Origin: Oscillospiraceae bacterium
Lineage (GTDB): Bacteria > Bacillota > Clostridia > Oscillospirales > Oscillospiraceae
Direction: 5' to 3'
Assembly (NCBI GenBank): GCA_017397835.1
Contig: JAFQHV010000041.1
Span: forward strand, 62,001 to 126,000
DNA: 64,000 nucleotides
The translations under genes were made by a program, and so were the position numbers. Below the pieces are notes generated by a model that saw nothing but the letters and a program-made list of their open reading frames with translations, made no database searches and had not been told where the DNA came from. Positions 49,788 to 58,677 of the stretch are shown in pieces; position 1 is the stretch's first letter, and each line of letters opens with the position of its first letter.

Positions 49788-50848
49788 ACCATATTGAAGC
49801 AATTGCCGCCGCCCTGCCGGAATATGGGCTGGACGCCATGCTCCTCGTCAGTACCCCCGGTGAGCGCTACGCCGTGGGTTTTGAGGGCGAGGGTACCGTG
49901 CTGGTCACCCGCGCCGGCTGCCACTACTTCACCGACAGCCGCTATATCGAGGCGGCCCGAAACACCATCCAAAATGCTCACGTGGAATGCGTGGGTCGGG
50001 GATGCGGCCATCTGGACCTGACCGCTCAGGTCATCGAGGCAGAGGACCTGCGCGCCGTCGGCTTTGAAAGCGACCGGGTCAGTGCGGACCGGCTGGCGCG
50101 CTGGCAGGACAGACTGCCCTGCACCCTGATCGCCGCCCCCGGCCTGGTCAACAAACTTCGCGCTTCCAAGGACGAGGACGAGCTGATCCTCATGCGCCGC
50201 GCCCAGGCCATTACCGACCGCGCGTTCTCCAATCTTCTGAACTTCATCCGTCCCGGCGTGACCGAGCGGGAGGTGGCCGCCCGGCTGGTCTATGAGCTGA
50301 TGAGTCTGGGTGGCAGCAAGCCCAGCTTCGACCCCATCGTGGCCGCAGGTCCCAGTGGGTCCATGCCCCACGCCGTCCCCGGCGGGCGGATCATCGAGCC
50401 GGGAATGTTCGTCACCCTGGACTTCGGCTGTATCTGCGAGGGTTACTGCTCCGACATGACCCGCACCGTGGCGGTGGGCACCCCCACCGGCGAGATGGTC
50501 CGGGTTTATGACACCGTGCTGAAGGCCCAGCTGACCGGTCTGTCTGCCGCCCGTGCGGGCGTTCCCGGCAAACAGGTGGACGAGGCTGCCCGGACCGTCA
50601 TCGAACGGGCGGGATACGGGGACTTTTTCGGCCACAGCCTTGGCCACTCCCTGGGCCTTGAAATTCACGAAAGCCCCAACTTCTCCCCCGGCGAGGAAAC
50701 CGTCATGCCTGTGGGGGCTGTGGTGTCCTGCGAACCGGGCATCTACCTGCCCGGACGGTTCGGCGTGCGCATCGAGGACGTGGTGGTCCTGCACGCGGAC
50801 GGCTGCGAAATCCTTACCGCATCCCCAAAGGAACTGCTCATATTGTAA
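49784..50848 (+). CDS. M24-family Xaa-Pro peptidase
   Basis: A 354-residue protein with the creatinase N-domain (residues 1-125) and the pita-bread catalytic fold. Metal ligands appear as TLDFGCICEGYCSDMTR (two Asp), HSLGHSLGLEIHE (His), CEPGIY (Glu) and VRIEDVV (Glu). It removes the N-terminal residue from Xaa-Pro dipeptides or peptides. The start is fixed by the ATGA overlap; efp follows after its own promoter. Confidence 0.9.
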   Translation: MNHIEAIAAALPEYGLDAMLLVSTPGERYAVGFEGEGTVLVTRAGCHYFTDSRYIEAARNTIQNAHVECVGRGCGHLDLTAQVIEAEDLRAVGFESDRVSADRLARWQDRLPCTLIAAPGLVNKLRASKDEDELILMRRAQAITDRAFSNLLNFIRPGVTEREVAARLVYELMSLGGSKPSFDPIVAAGPSGSMPHAVPGGRIIEPGMFVTLDFGCICEGYCSDMTRTVAVGTPTGEMVRVYDTVLKAQLTGLSAARAGVPGKQVDEAARTVIERAGYGDFFGHSLGHSLGLEIHESPNFSPGEETVMPVGAVVSCEPGIYLPGRFGVRIEDVVVLHADGCEILTASPKELLIL

Positions 50849-50897
50849 TTTTCAGCAAAAAATCTGCCGAAATGGGAGATTTCCCCTGTAAACCCTC

Positions 50898-50926
50898 TTG
50901 CCAAAGCGGGTGGAATGGGGTAAAAT
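50898..50926 (+). promoter_or_regulatory. Promoter of efp
   Basis: TTGCCA and TAAAAT with a 17-bp spacer, 43 bp before the efp ATG. Confidence 0.65.
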
Positions 50927-50969
50927 ATATCAGCTAAACTTTTACACTTTTATTTGGAGGATGATTCTT

Positions 50970-51536
50970 ATGGCAATGATTTCTGCCAGTGATTTCCGCA
51001 ACGGCGTTACCTTCGAGATGGAAGGCAAGGTCATGCAGGTAGTCGAGTTCCAGCACGTTAAGCCCGGCAAGGGTGCCGCTTTCGTCCGCACCAAGATGAA
51101 GAACATCATCACCGGCGGCGTGACCGAGACCTCGTTCAACCCCACCGCCAAGTTCGAGCAGGCGTTTGTCGAGCGCAAGGAGATGCAGTACAGCTACAAC
51201 GACGGTGACCTGTACTACTTCATGGATATGGAGACCTTCGATATGCTGCCCATCGGCAAGGATCTGCTGGGCGATGCTTTCCGCTTCGTCAAGGAAGAGG
51301 AGATGTGCAAGGTCATGTCCTACAAGGGCAGTGTGTTCGGTGTGGAGCCTCCCAACTTCGTGGAGCTGGTCATCACCGAGACCGAGCCCGGCTTCGCCGG
51401 CAACACCGCCACCAACGTGACCAAGCCCGCCACGCTGGAGACCGGTGCCGAGATCCGCGTGCCCCTGTTCATCAACGAGGGCGACAAGATCAAGATCGAC
51501 ACCCGCACCGGCGAGTATCTGGAGCGTTGTAAGTAA
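50970..51536 (+). CDS. efp: Translation elongation factor P
   Basis: EF-P rescues ribosomes stalled on polyproline. The 188-residue protein has the KOW-like domain I ([19 protein letters not shown]), the tip loop [17 protein letters not shown] with a lysine at the modifiable site, and the C-terminal OB domain ending [13 protein letters not shown] lies nine bases before the ATG. Polyproline-rich lipoproteins in this window are possible clients. Confidence 0.95.
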   Translation: MAMISASDFRNGVTFEMEGKVMQVVEFQHVKPGKGAAFVRTKMKNIITGGVTETSFNPTAKFEQAFVERKEMQYSYNDGDLYYFMDMETFDMLPIGKDLLGDAFRFVKEEEMCKVMSYKGSVFGVEPPNFVELVITETEPGFAGNTATNVTKPATLETGAEIRVPLFINEGDKIKIDTRTGEYLERCK

Positions 51537-51557
51537 TTCCGAAAGGAGATTACCGTT

Positions 51558-51959
51558 ATGACCATTTCCGAGAAAGTCGCGTACCTCAAGGGTTTGGCCG
51601 AGGGTTTGGACCTTGAGAACGAGAAGTCCAAAGAGGCCAAGCTCATCAACGTGATGATCGGCATTTTGGAGGAGATCGGCCTGTCCATTGAGGATCTGGA
51701 AGAAAACGATCTGGATCTGGGCGAGGAGATCGATGTTCTGTCTGACGACCTGGCCGACGTGGAGGACATCGTCTACGGCATCGACGAGGATGAGGACGAG
51801 GACTTCGACGAGGATTTCTTCGAGGTCGAGTGCCCCACCTGCGAAGAGCCCATCGTCATCGACGAGGAAGCTCTGGCCGAGGGTGTCGTTCAGTGCCCCA
51901 ACTGCGGCGACAAGTTCTCCATGGACCTGTCCGACGACGTGTGCACCGAGGACGAATAA
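51558..51959 (+). CDS. CD1247-type acidic protein with C-terminal zinc ribbon
   Basis: A 133-residue very acidic protein: an N-terminal helical region (KVAYLKGLAEGLDLENEKSK, the CD1247-type domain), an Asp/Glu-rich linker (about 70-90) and a zinc ribbon with CPTCEEP and CPNCGDKF. It lies 21 bp after efp and is likely cotranscribed. Its function is unknown; the ribbon may bind RNA or protein. Confidence 0.8.
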   Translation: MTISEKVAYLKGLAEGLDLENEKSKEAKLINVMIGILEEIGLSIEDLEENDLDLGEEIDVLSDDLADVEDIVYGIDEDEDEDFDEDFFEVECPTCEEPIVIDEEALAEGVVQCPNCGDKFSMDLSDDVCTEDE

Positions 51960-51967
51960 TTCAAACT

Positions 51968-52002
51968 AAAAATGCGGTCTGCCGTGGCAGGCCGCATTTT
52001 TT
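51968..52002 (+). terminator. Terminator of the efp unit
   Basis: Stem AATGCGGTCTGCC/GGCAGGCCGCATT with six T; pairing includes one mismatch. Confidence 0.8.
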
Positions 52003-52017
52003 GTAAGGAGCGATACC

Positions 52018-52395
52018 ATGATCCCCACCTACGAGCAAATGGGCGATATGCTTGAGGAGATCGCCGCCGAGTTCCCCGATGCGTTTTTTGAGGAGCTGGA
52101 CGGCGGCATCCAACTGGAGGAGCAGGCCCTGCCCGACCCGGATTTCCCGCCGGGCGAAATGTACGTCATGGGCGAGTATTGCCACGACCTGCTGGGGCGG
52201 TACATCGTGCTGTACTACGGTTCCTTCGCCGCCCTGCTGGCTGACGAGGACAAAGACACCTGGCTGGATGAGATCTTTGCCACCGTGGCCCATGAGTTTA
52301 CCCATCATTTGGAGGATACCGCCATGCTCCACGCTTTGGACGATGCGGATGCGGCCTTCCTGCAGCAGGCTCTTGCGGAATACGACGCGGATTGA
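52018..52395 (+). CDS. Minimal metallopeptidase (zincin) family protein
   Basis: A 125-residue protein with the zinc-binding HEFTHH signature near residue 91 and the family N-terminus PTYEQMGDMLEEIAAEFPD. It belongs to the short MMP/PF06262-type zincins without a signal peptide, so it should act inside the cell. AAGGAG precedes the ATG. Substrate unknown. Confidence 0.8.
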   Translation: MIPTYEQMGDMLEEIAAEFPDAFFEELDGGIQLEEQALPDPDFPPGEMYVMGEYCHDLLGRYIVLYYGSFAALLADEDKDTWLDEIFATVAHEFTHHLEDTAMLHALDDADAAFLQQALAEYDAD

Positions 52396-52508
52396 CCTGC
52401 CTGGCAGCGTTTCTCGGCGTATTGTAGCTATTTGTTCCTTTTCAAGTAATTGTTCTGCGTGTATAATAATTGCGTACCCTGTCAATTCCGCAAACGGAGG
52501 TGTGGGCA

Positions 52509-53270
52509 TTGGATTATCATGGACTGCTCAATCTGTCGGTAGAACTTGGCTGCCAGCTGATGGAAAGCGGCGCAGAGATCTATCGCGTGGAAGATTCCGT
52601 TCTGCGCCTGATGCGCGCCTACGGCGCACAGGACGCGCAGATTTTCGCCATTCCCGGCTGCATCACCGTGTCCGTCAGCGCAGAAAACGGCGAACCGGTC
52701 ACCCGGCTTTGCCGCGTGGATGCACACAACACGGATTTGGACCATTTGGAGCTGTGCAACGCCCTGTGCCGCCAGCTGTGTGAACAAACGCCCCCTGTGG
52801 AGCAGGCCCGGCGCCAATTGGCCGACCTGCGCCGCCGCCGTCCCCGCTTCCACCCCATCGCCGTGATGTTGGGCTATTTTCTGATCGGTGCATTCTTCAC
52901 GCCCTTCTTCGGCGGCGGGCTTATGGACGCCCTGTGCGGCGGTCTGTGCGGCCTTGCCATCTACGTTGCCAACCGCTGGCTGGCCCCGCTGGCCGGACCA
53001 AATATGTTCTTCCGCACCCTGCTGTCTGCCGCCGTCTCCTCGCTGGCCGCCCAGCTGCTGGTTTACGCCGGCGTGGGTCAGCATGTGGACACCATCACCA
53101 TCGGCGCATTGATGATTTTGGTGCCCGGCGTGTCCCTGACCACCGCCATGCGCGAGGTCATGGCCGGCGACCTTGTGTCCGGCGTGTCCCACACCGCGGA
53201 ATCGATACTGACCGCCACCGCCATCGCCCTTGGAACCGGCGCCGCCATGTTCCTCGGCGGTCTTCTGTAA
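52509..53270 (+). CDS. Threonine/serine exporter, N-terminal subunit (ThrE-like)
   Basis: About 253 residues: a cytoplasmic N-domain (LLNLSVELGCQLMESGAEIYRVEDSV) and about five membrane helices ending with PGVSLTTAMREVMAGD, the ThrE signature. In Firmicutes the exporter is split in two genes, here followed 12 bp on by the small C-terminal subunit. The likely start is TTG at 52509, six bases after GGAGGTG; the frame stays open further upstream but without a site. Confidence 0.85.
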   Translation: MDYHGLLNLSVELGCQLMESGAEIYRVEDSVLRLMRAYGAQDAQIFAIPGCITVSVSAENGEPVTRLCRVDAHNTDLDHLELCNALCRQLCEQTPPVEQARRQLADLRRRRPRFHPIAVMLGYFLIGAFFTPFFGGGLMDALCGGLCGLAIYVANRWLAPLAGPNMFFRTLLSAAVSSLAAQLLVYAGVGQHVDTITIGALMILVPGVSLTTAMREVMAGDLVSGVSHTAESILTATAIALGTGAAMFLGGLL

Positions 53271-53282
53271 AGGAGGTACACT

Positions 53283-53738
53283 ATGGATTTCCTGCTTGAA
53301 TGGATCCTGCCCTGCATTTACAGTTTCGGTGCCTGCATCGGCTTTTGCCTGCTGTTCAACATCCACGGTCCCGGCATGCTGATTTGCGGCGGAGGCGGCG
53401 CTTTGGGTTGGCTGGTGTATCTGCTGACCGGTCTTTGCTCCGCCACCATCTTCCCCCGCTACCTGGCCGCGGCCGTTGCCATCACCCTGTACTCCGAGTG
53501 GATGGCCCGCATTCGCCGCTGTCCCGTCACCAGCTACCTGATCGTGGCTCTGCTGCCCCTGGTCCCCGGCGGCGGCATCTACTACGCCATGCGCTATTCC
53601 CTGTCCGGCGACAACCAGCAGTTCCTTGCCACTCTGCTGACCGTATTCGGTATCGCCGGCACCCTGGCATTGGGCGCCCTGCTGGCCTCGTCCGTGGTAC
53701 GCCTGTTTATCACCTTTGCGCACCGCACGCGCAAGTAA
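53283..53738 (+). CDS. Threonine/serine exporter, C-terminal subunit (ThrE_2-like)
   Basis: A 151-residue four-helix membrane protein with the typical LVPGGGIYYAMRYSLSG motif, which corresponds to the second half of one-piece ThrE. With the upstream subunit it should export threonine, serine or related small molecules by proton antiport. AAAGGAGG precedes the ATG. Confidence 0.85.
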   Translation: MDFLLEWILPCIYSFGACIGFCLLFNIHGPGMLICGGGGALGWLVYLLTGLCSATIFPRYLAAAVAITLYSEWMARIRRCPVTSYLIVALLPLVPGGGIYYAMRYSLSGDNQQFLATLLTVFGIAGTLALGALLASSVVRLFITFAHRTRK

Positions 53739-53754
53739 AGCGGAGGTCTTCCTC

Positions 53755-54816
53755 ATGCCCATGCGACTAATTGCCTTCCTAACCGTCCTGGTCCTGCTGT
53801 GCAGCGGCTGCGGGTCGGAGCTTCCCTCCGTCTCCCGGTCGGACGTTCTTTCCGGGCCGGAGATCGAAACGGACGTCTCGACCCCGGTGGAGCCTCCCGT
53901 TTCCACCCTGCCGCCGGCCCCGCCCGTCCCAACGCCTCCCCCTGCCGAATCCAATCCCCCGGCAACGGTCCCGGCTCCCGAGCCGGTTCCCTCGGTCGAG
54001 GTTTCCGATTCCGACCCCGTTCCGGAGCCTCCGGCCCCTGTGGAACCCGTTTACGAGGACAGCGTCCCCGCCATCCAAATCCCGGCCGATCCGGCGTATG
54101 ATTTCTCTGCCCCGGTGCCCGAGGGACCGGATGTGGAAACCGACTACTTCGCCGATGCCGCCTTCGTGGGCGACTCCCGCACCGAGGGTTTTTGGCTGTA
54201 CAGTGGTGTCAAGCAGGGCAAGCTGCTCTGCGCCACCGGCCTGACCGTATTCTCCATCGACACCAAACAGGCCACCGGCAGCAGCGAAACCGTGCTGGAC
54301 GCTGTGTGCTCCGGCCATTTCGGCAAGATTTATCTGGGATTTGGTTTGAACGAGCTGGGCTACATTGACACCAATTCCTTCATACAGACCTACTGCCAGT
54401 TGATCGATACCATTCGCGCCGCACAGCCCCAGGCTGTCATCTACATTCAAAATCTCATTCCGGTCAACGATGCGCAGGCCCGTGCTTCCAATCACAAGGG
54501 GCACGTAAACTGCGAGCGTATCCGCCTTTATAATGAGATGATCGCCGGGATTGCGCAGGAGAAGCAACTGCCCCTGCTGGACCTTTACTCCGCTTTCGCC
54601 GTGGACGGGCAGCTGCCCGCCGAAGCCAGTCGGGATGGTGTCCACCTTTTGCCCTCCTACTGCAAAAAGCAGTTAGAGTTCCTTACATCTCACACGGTCA
54701 CCCCTGAGCAGTTGACCGCCCCCGCCGCACCGGTAGTTCCTGTTCCATCCGGTCCCACCGAAGCTGCGGACCCAGAAGCCCCCATCGAACCGGAATTGGA
54801 GGTAACCGAACCATGA
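53755..54816 (+). CDS. SGNH/GDSL-hydrolase lipoprotein
   Basis: A 353-residue lipoprotein (lipobox LLCSGC) with a Pro-rich, Glu-rich stalk of about 100 residues. The C-terminal domain has the SGNH blocks FVGDSRTEG, GLNELG and DGVHL (Ser, Asn-type position and Asp/His), so it may deacetylate or esterify-hydrolyse wall polymers outside the membrane. Similar proteins occur with DUF4358 lipoproteins and MBOAT acyltransferases. The next gene overlaps by four bases. Confidence 0.78.
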   Translation: MPMRLIAFLTVLVLLCSGCGSELPSVSRSDVLSGPEIETDVSTPVEPPVSTLPPAPPVPTPPPAESNPPATVPAPEPVPSVEVSDSDPVPEPPAPVEPVYEDSVPAIQIPADPAYDFSAPVPEGPDVETDYFADAAFVGDSRTEGFWLYSGVKQGKLLCATGLTVFSIDTKQATGSSETVLDAVCSGHFGKIYLGFGLNELGYIDTNSFIQTYCQLIDTIRAAQPQAVIYIQNLIPVNDAQARASNHKGHVNCERIRLYNEMIAGIAQEKQLPLLDLYSAFAVDGQLPAEASRDGVHLLPSYCKKQLEFLTSHTVTPEQLTAPAAPVVPVPSGPTEAADPEAPIEPELEVTEP

Positions 54817-55262
54817 AGCGTGTGACCGCACTGCTGTGCACCCTGTGTTTGTTCCTGCTGTGTGCCTGCGGCCGTTCTTCCGCCCCGTTCTCCGCCGACC
54901 TTGTGGACAAGCTGCTGGAACACGAGGTCTTTTCCGAGCCACTCGAACTGTTGGAACCCGAGATCGCCCGCTTTCTCTATCAGCTGGACCCCGAGCAGTC
55001 CGGCCTGACCGAACTGAGGGCATACCGTTCCTCCGGTGCCACCTGCGAGGAAGCGGCGGTACTGATTTTCCAAACCGAGGACGACGCCGACAGCGCCCTG
55101 CCGGTCCTGCAGGCATATCTGACTGCAAGGATCCTGTCCTGCCGGGACTATATGCCCGATCAGGTACCCAAGCTGGAACACGCCATTCTGACCCAGCGCA
55201 GCAACACCATCCTGCTCGTGGTGGCGGACAACTGGACCGGTGCGGCAAACCTGACCGAATAA
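54813..55262 (+). CDS. DUF4358-type lipoprotein
   Basis: A 149-residue lipoprotein (LLCACG lipobox) with a single alpha/beta domain including the RAYRSSGATCEEAAVLIF strand-helix pattern of DUF4358. It is translationally coupled to the SGNH hydrolase, with which such proteins often pair. Function unknown; a partner or regulator of the hydrolase at the cell surface is likely. Confidence 0.75.
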   Translation: MKRVTALLCTLCLFLLCACGRSSAPFSADLVDKLLEHEVFSEPLELLEPEIARFLYQLDPEQSGLTELRAYRSSGATCEEAAVLIFQTEDDADSALPVLQAYLTARILSCRDYMPDQVPKLEHAILTQRSNTILLVVADNWTGAANLTE

Positions 55263-55267
55263 CCACC

Positions 55268-55297
55268 TCCGCACCTCCGATTGGAGGTGCGGTTTTT
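55268..55297 (+). terminator. Terminator after the lipoprotein pair
   Basis: Stem CCGCACCTCC/GGAGGTGCGG followed by TTTTTCTTT. Confidence 0.88.
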
Positions 55298-55398
55298 CTT
55301 TGTATTGCAAGCCTTTCGCCCCGATTTCCATCATTTACAGCTTGCCCCCCTCCCTCCCAGCGGGTAAACTTGTGTTATCACGTTCCAAGGAGGTTGTT

Positions 55399-56220
55399 AT
55401 GGTTTCCCCGTTTTTCCCGCGGCTGGCCGGACTTCTGTGCCTGCTGTGTCTGCTTTCCTGTTTTCCCGCCACCCACGCGGAGCACCAACCGGTTACGGTG
55501 GAGGTGGCCGGGCGCACCCTCTCCGCCGATACCGACCCATATATTTATCAGGGCACCGCCTATGTCCCTCTTTCCGCCTTCGTGCGGGAAATGGAGGGCG
55601 GAGATCTGACCTGGGACGGCACCTCCGCCCTGCTGGACACCGACAGGCTCGACCTGCTGGCCACCCCCGGGCAGCTCTGGCTGGAGGCCAACGGCCGCGC
55701 CCTCTACGTTCCCCATACCATTCAAATGACAGACGGCCGTGTCATGGTTCCCGTCCGCACCGCCGCCCAACTGTTCGGTGCGGAGGTGACATGGGACGAA
55801 GAACTGCAAACCGTCCGGGTATCTGCGGGGAGCGAAATCTTACCCCATGCAGACACTCACTACGACCCGGACACTCTGTACTGGCTGTCCCGGGTCATCT
55901 CGGCCGAGAGCCGGGGCGAACCGCTGGAGGGTCAGATCGCCGTGGGCAACGTGGCACTGAACCGGGTAGCGAGTTCCAGTTTTCCCGACACCCTGTACAG
56001 TGTCATCTTCCAGCCCGGGCAGTTTGAGCCGGTGGAGAACGGCACCATCTGGCAGGAGCCGTATTACCTGTCCGTCACCGCCGCCAAGCTGTGTCTGGAG
56101 GGGGCGCAGATCATCGGCGACTGTCTTTACTTCTTCGCCCCCGACCTGTCCCCCGGTACGTGGATCGTCAACAATCGTACTTACTACACCACCATCGGCT
56201 GTCATCGGTTCTACCTGTAA
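55399..56220 (+). CDS. Secreted cell-wall hydrolase (SleB domain) with copper-amine-oxidase-like N-domain
   Basis: A 273-residue secreted protein with signal peptide (LLCLLCLLSCFPATHA). Residues 35-150 are a copper amine oxidase N-terminal-like wall-binding domain; the rest is a SleB/Hydrolase_2 domain with the ISAESRGEPLEGQIAVGNVALNR motif containing the catalytic Glu. Family members are lytic transglycosylases that degrade spore cortex or vegetative wall. AAGGAGG precedes the ATG; it is monocistronic. Confidence 0.88.
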   Translation: MVSPFFPRLAGLLCLLCLLSCFPATHAEHQPVTVEVAGRTLSADTDPYIYQGTAYVPLSAFVREMEGGDLTWDGTSALLDTDRLDLLATPGQLWLEANGRALYVPHTIQMTDGRVMVPVRTAAQLFGAEVTWDEELQTVRVSAGSEILPHADTHYDPDTLYWLSRVISAESRGEPLEGQIAVGNVALNRVASSSFPDTLYSVIFQPGQFEPVENGTIWQEPYYLSVTAAKLCLEGAQIIGDCLYFFAPDLSPGTWIVNNRTYYTTIGCHRFYL

Positions 56221-56221
56221 G

Positions 56222-56255
56222 AAAACGGCTGTCGTAATGCGACAGCCGTTTTTTC
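56222..56255. terminator. Bidirectional intrinsic terminator
   Basis: Stem AAAACGGCTGTCG/CGACAGCCGTTTT with T-run. Confidence 0.9.
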
Positions 56256-57534
56256 AGCGCTGATATTCAAATTCCAGGTCGTACAGGGACACGATATCGC
56301 CATCGTTGATGCCCATAGCCTCCAGCTTATCGAACAGGCCGGACTGGCGCAGCTGGCGGTCGAACCAGTTGCGGGACTCGTAATCGCCGAAGTTGACGTT
56401 GGCGATGAGTTTCTGCAGCCAGGGGGCTTCCACCACCCAGGTGTCGTCGTACTGCTCGATAGTCACCTCGCCGGTGGTGTCCACCTCCGGCGGGCGCTCC
56501 ACATAGGTGGCCTCGTACACCACCACGGGGGGCAGCTGCGCCAGCTCCTGGGCCGCCCGCTTGACGATCTCACGGGTCCCCATGTGGGCAGCGGCGGACA
56601 TCTCGAACAGTTCCATGCCCTTGGCCTGTACGTGCACACGCAGGCGTTCCAGCAGTTCGGGATCTTCCAGCATATCCACCTTATTGGCTGCCACGATCAT
56701 CTTGCGCGTGGCAAGCTCGGGGGAATACTGGGCGAGCTCGGCGTTGATGGCCTCGAAATCCTCCACAGGGTCCCGACCCTCGCTGCCCGACACATCCACC
56801 ACGTGGATGAGCAGGCGGCAGCGGTCGATGTGCCGCAGGAAGTCATGGCCCAAACCGGCGCCGTCGGCCGCACCCTCAATAATACCGGGGATATCGGCCA
56901 TAACGAAGGATACGCCCTCCTCCACATAGACCACGCCCAGATTGGGGAACAGGGTGGTAAAGTGGTAGTTGGCGATTTTAGGCTGGGCGCGGCTGACCAC
57001 ACTCAAAAGGGTGGACTTGCCCACATTGGGGAAACCCACAAGCCCCACGTCGGCCAGCAGCTTCAGCTCCAGCACCACGTCCCGGCTCTGACCGGGCAGG
57101 CCCGCCTTTGCAAAGCGGGGGACCTGACGGGTGGGGGTGGCAAAGTGCTGGTTGCCCCAGCCGCCGCGGCCGCCGCGGCACAGGACAAAGGGGGTGGGGT
57201 CGGACATATCGTGGATGATCTCGTTGGTCTCGGCATCCCGGATGACGGTGCCGCGGGGGACTTTCAGCACAAGATCCTCGCCGTCCCGACCGGTGCAGCG
57301 CTTACCGCCGCCGTCCATGCCGTTCTGAGCCACGTACTTGCGCTTATAGCGAAAGTCCATCAGGGTGGACATATGGTCGTCGATGGTGACCACCACGTTG
57401 CCGCCGTGTCCGCCGTCGCCGCCGTCAGGGCCGCCGTTGGCCACGTATTTTTCACGATGGAAGGACACCACACCGTTTCCGCCGTTGCCGGAGCGGACGG
57501 TAATGCGCGCGGTATCCACAAAAGGTGCTGCCAT
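56254..57534 (-). CDS. obg: Obg/CgtA ribosome-assembly GTPase
   Basis: Obg supports assembly of the large ribosomal subunit and links it to stress and, in Firmicutes, sporulation. The 426-residue protein has the glycine-rich Obg fold (GNGGNGVVSFHREKYVANGG), the G domain with GFPNVGKST and DIPGIIEGA, NKVD, and the C-terminal OCT domain found in Gram-positive members. GGAGG precedes the ATG at 57534. A hairpin separates it from rpmA upstream. Confidence 0.95.
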   Translation of the reverse strand: MAAPFVDTARITVRSGNGGNGVVSFHREKYVANGGPDGGDGGHGGNVVVTIDDHMSTLMDFRYKRKYVAQNGMDGGGKRCTGRDGEDLVLKVPRGTVIRDAETNEIIHDMSDPTPFVLCRGGRGGWGNQHFATPTRQVPRFAKAGLPGQSRDVVLELKLLADVGLVGFPNVGKSTLLSVVSRAQPKIANYHFTTLFPNLGVVYVEEGVSFVMADIPGIIEGAADGAGLGHDFLRHIDRCRLLIHVVDVSGSEGRDPVEDFEAINAELAQYSPELATRKMIVAANKVDMLEDPELLERLRVHVQAKGMELFEMSAAAHMGTREIVKRAAQELAQLPPVVVYEATYVERPPEVDTTGEVTIEQYDDTWVVEAPWLQKLIANVNFGDYESRNWFDRQLRQSGLFDKLEAMGINDGDIVSLYDLEFEYQR

Positions 57535-57564
57535 ATTGCGCACCTCCGTTTCTTTTGGGATAAA

Positions 57565-57596
57565 ACAAGCCGCAAACGCGTGCGTTTGCGGCTTGT
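57565..57596 (-). terminator. Terminator or attenuator between rpmA and obg
   Basis: A 14-bp stem ACAAGCCGCAAACG/CGTTTGCGGCTTGT is followed on the minus strand by TTTTATCC. Confidence 0.75.
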
Positions 57597-57611
57597 AGTC
57601 AGTAATGTAAA

Positions 57612-57896
57612 TTACTGGGCGACCTCCACAATGGAGACCTGCTTGCGGTCCTTGCCAAGGCGCTCGAACTTGACCTTGCCGTCCTTCAGGGCGAACAGGG
57701 TGTCGTCGCTGCCCTTGCCCACGTTCACACCGGGGTGGATGTGGGTGCCGCGCTGACGGACCAGGATGTTGCCGGCCAGAACGAACTGACCGTCGCCGCG
57801 CTTGACGCCCAGGCGCTTAGCCTCGGAATCGCGGCCGTTACGAGTGGAGCCAACGCCCTTCTTATGGGCGAAAAACTGCAAACCGATTTTCAGCAT
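57612..57896 (-). CDS. rpmA: Ribosomal protein L27 with Prp-cleaved extension
   Basis: A 94-residue L27 with the N-terminal extension MLKIGLQFF before the AHKKG of the mature protein. In Firmicutes this extension is removed by Prp before L27 works at the ribosome P-site; the exact LQFF-AHKKG junction is present. The prp gene lies three bases upstream. Confidence 0.96.
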   Translation of the reverse strand: MLKIGLQFFAHKKGVGSTRNGRDSEAKRLGVKRGDGQFVLAGNILVRQRGTHIHPGVNVGKGSDDTLFALKDGKVKFERLGKDRKQVSIVEVAQ

Positions 57897-57899
57897 GTC

Positions 57900-58229
57900 T
57901 TACACCTCCAAGACAGAAATGTTTTCAGGATATTCCTCGTGCAGCTCGGTGAAGTGGACCATCAGCGCCGTCAGAAGGGTCTGACAGGTGCTTTCGTTGG
58001 TCTGTCCCAAACCGCCGGGGAGTTTGAGGGAGATAGATGCGTCCTTTTGCCGGACCTTGACCGATGCCTCCAGTCCAAGCACGTCGTTGATGGCGCACTC
58101 GCAAAGGCGGACGGCACTGGTGACGGCGGCGCAGACGATGTCACTGCCCTCGTCGGCAAATCCGCTGTGGCCCTGAACATCAAAGCCAACGATACGGCTG
58201 CCCTCTAGATGGAACGATACGGTGGTCAT
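57900..58229 (-). CDS. prp: Ribosomal-processing cysteine protease Prp
   Basis: A 109-residue protein with the catalytic His in GHSGFAD and Cys in IVCAAV, the usual Prp pair. It cuts L27 after LQFF. It overlaps the rplU stop by one base and lies between rplU and rpmA as in other Firmicutes. Confidence 0.93.
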   Translation of the reverse strand: MTTVSFHLEGSRIVGFDVQGHSGFADEGSDIVCAAVTSAVRLCECAINDVLGLEASVKVRQKDASISLKLPGGLGQTNESTCQTLLTALMVHFTELHEEYPENISVLEV

Positions 58230-58540
58230 CAGGCCTTGATAGCGCCGATCTGCACCTTGGTGTAGGGCTGACGATGGCCCTGACGCTTACGGAAGCCCTT
58301 CTTGGGGGTGTACTTGAAGATCATGATCTTCTTGCCCTTACCGTTTTTGACCACGGTGGCGGCCACGGAAGCACCCTCCACAACGGGAGCGCCGAAGGTA
58401 GCCTTGTCACCGTCGATGACGGCCAGGACCTTGTCGAAGGTGATGGCGTCACCGGCCTCGTTGGCCAGCTTCTCGACGAAGATGACGTCGCCCTCGGCAA
58501 CCTTGTACTGCTTACCGCCGGTTTCGATGATAGCATGCAT
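58229..58540 (-). CDS. rplU: Ribosomal protein L21
   Basis: A 103-residue L21 ([18 protein letters not shown] start, [17 protein letters not shown] end). AAAGGAG precedes the ATG at 58540; the open frame extends 30 codons upstream through the leader RNA without a real start. It heads the rplU-prp-rpmA operon. Confidence 0.96.
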   Translation of the reverse strand: MHAIIETGGKQYKVAEGDVIFVEKLANEAGDAITFDKVLAVIDGDKATFGAPVVEGASVAATVVKNGKGKKIMIFKYTPKKGFRKRQGHRQPYTKVQIGAIKA

Positions 58541-58624
58541 GGAAATTTCAACTCCTTTATTTACGGACTCGCTCTTACAGGTGGGGCATTTTACCTGCCC
58601 GCTTGCAGACCCGCTCAATGCGGC
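58541..58624 (-). ncRNA. Probable L21 leader RNA
   Basis: The transcript leader between promoter and rplU contains GAGCGGGTCTGCAAGC, a GGGCAGGT...ACCTG-type hairpin (GGGCA/TGCCC) and AAGAGCGAGTCCG, closely like the conserved L21 leader of Firmicutes that lets excess protein repress its own operon. The assignment is from memory of the motif, not from a covariance search. Confidence 0.6.
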
Positions 58625-58630
58625 TTTCAT

Positions 58631-58659
58631 AGTTTATCAGCACAAATCCTCTTTGTCAA
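58631..58659 (-). promoter_or_regulatory. Promoter of rplU-prp-rpmA
   Basis: Minus-strand TTGACA and TAAACT with a 17-bp spacer, about 90 bp before the rplU ATG. Confidence 0.8.
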
Positions 58660-58677
58660 GGAAAATGTTCTTATTTT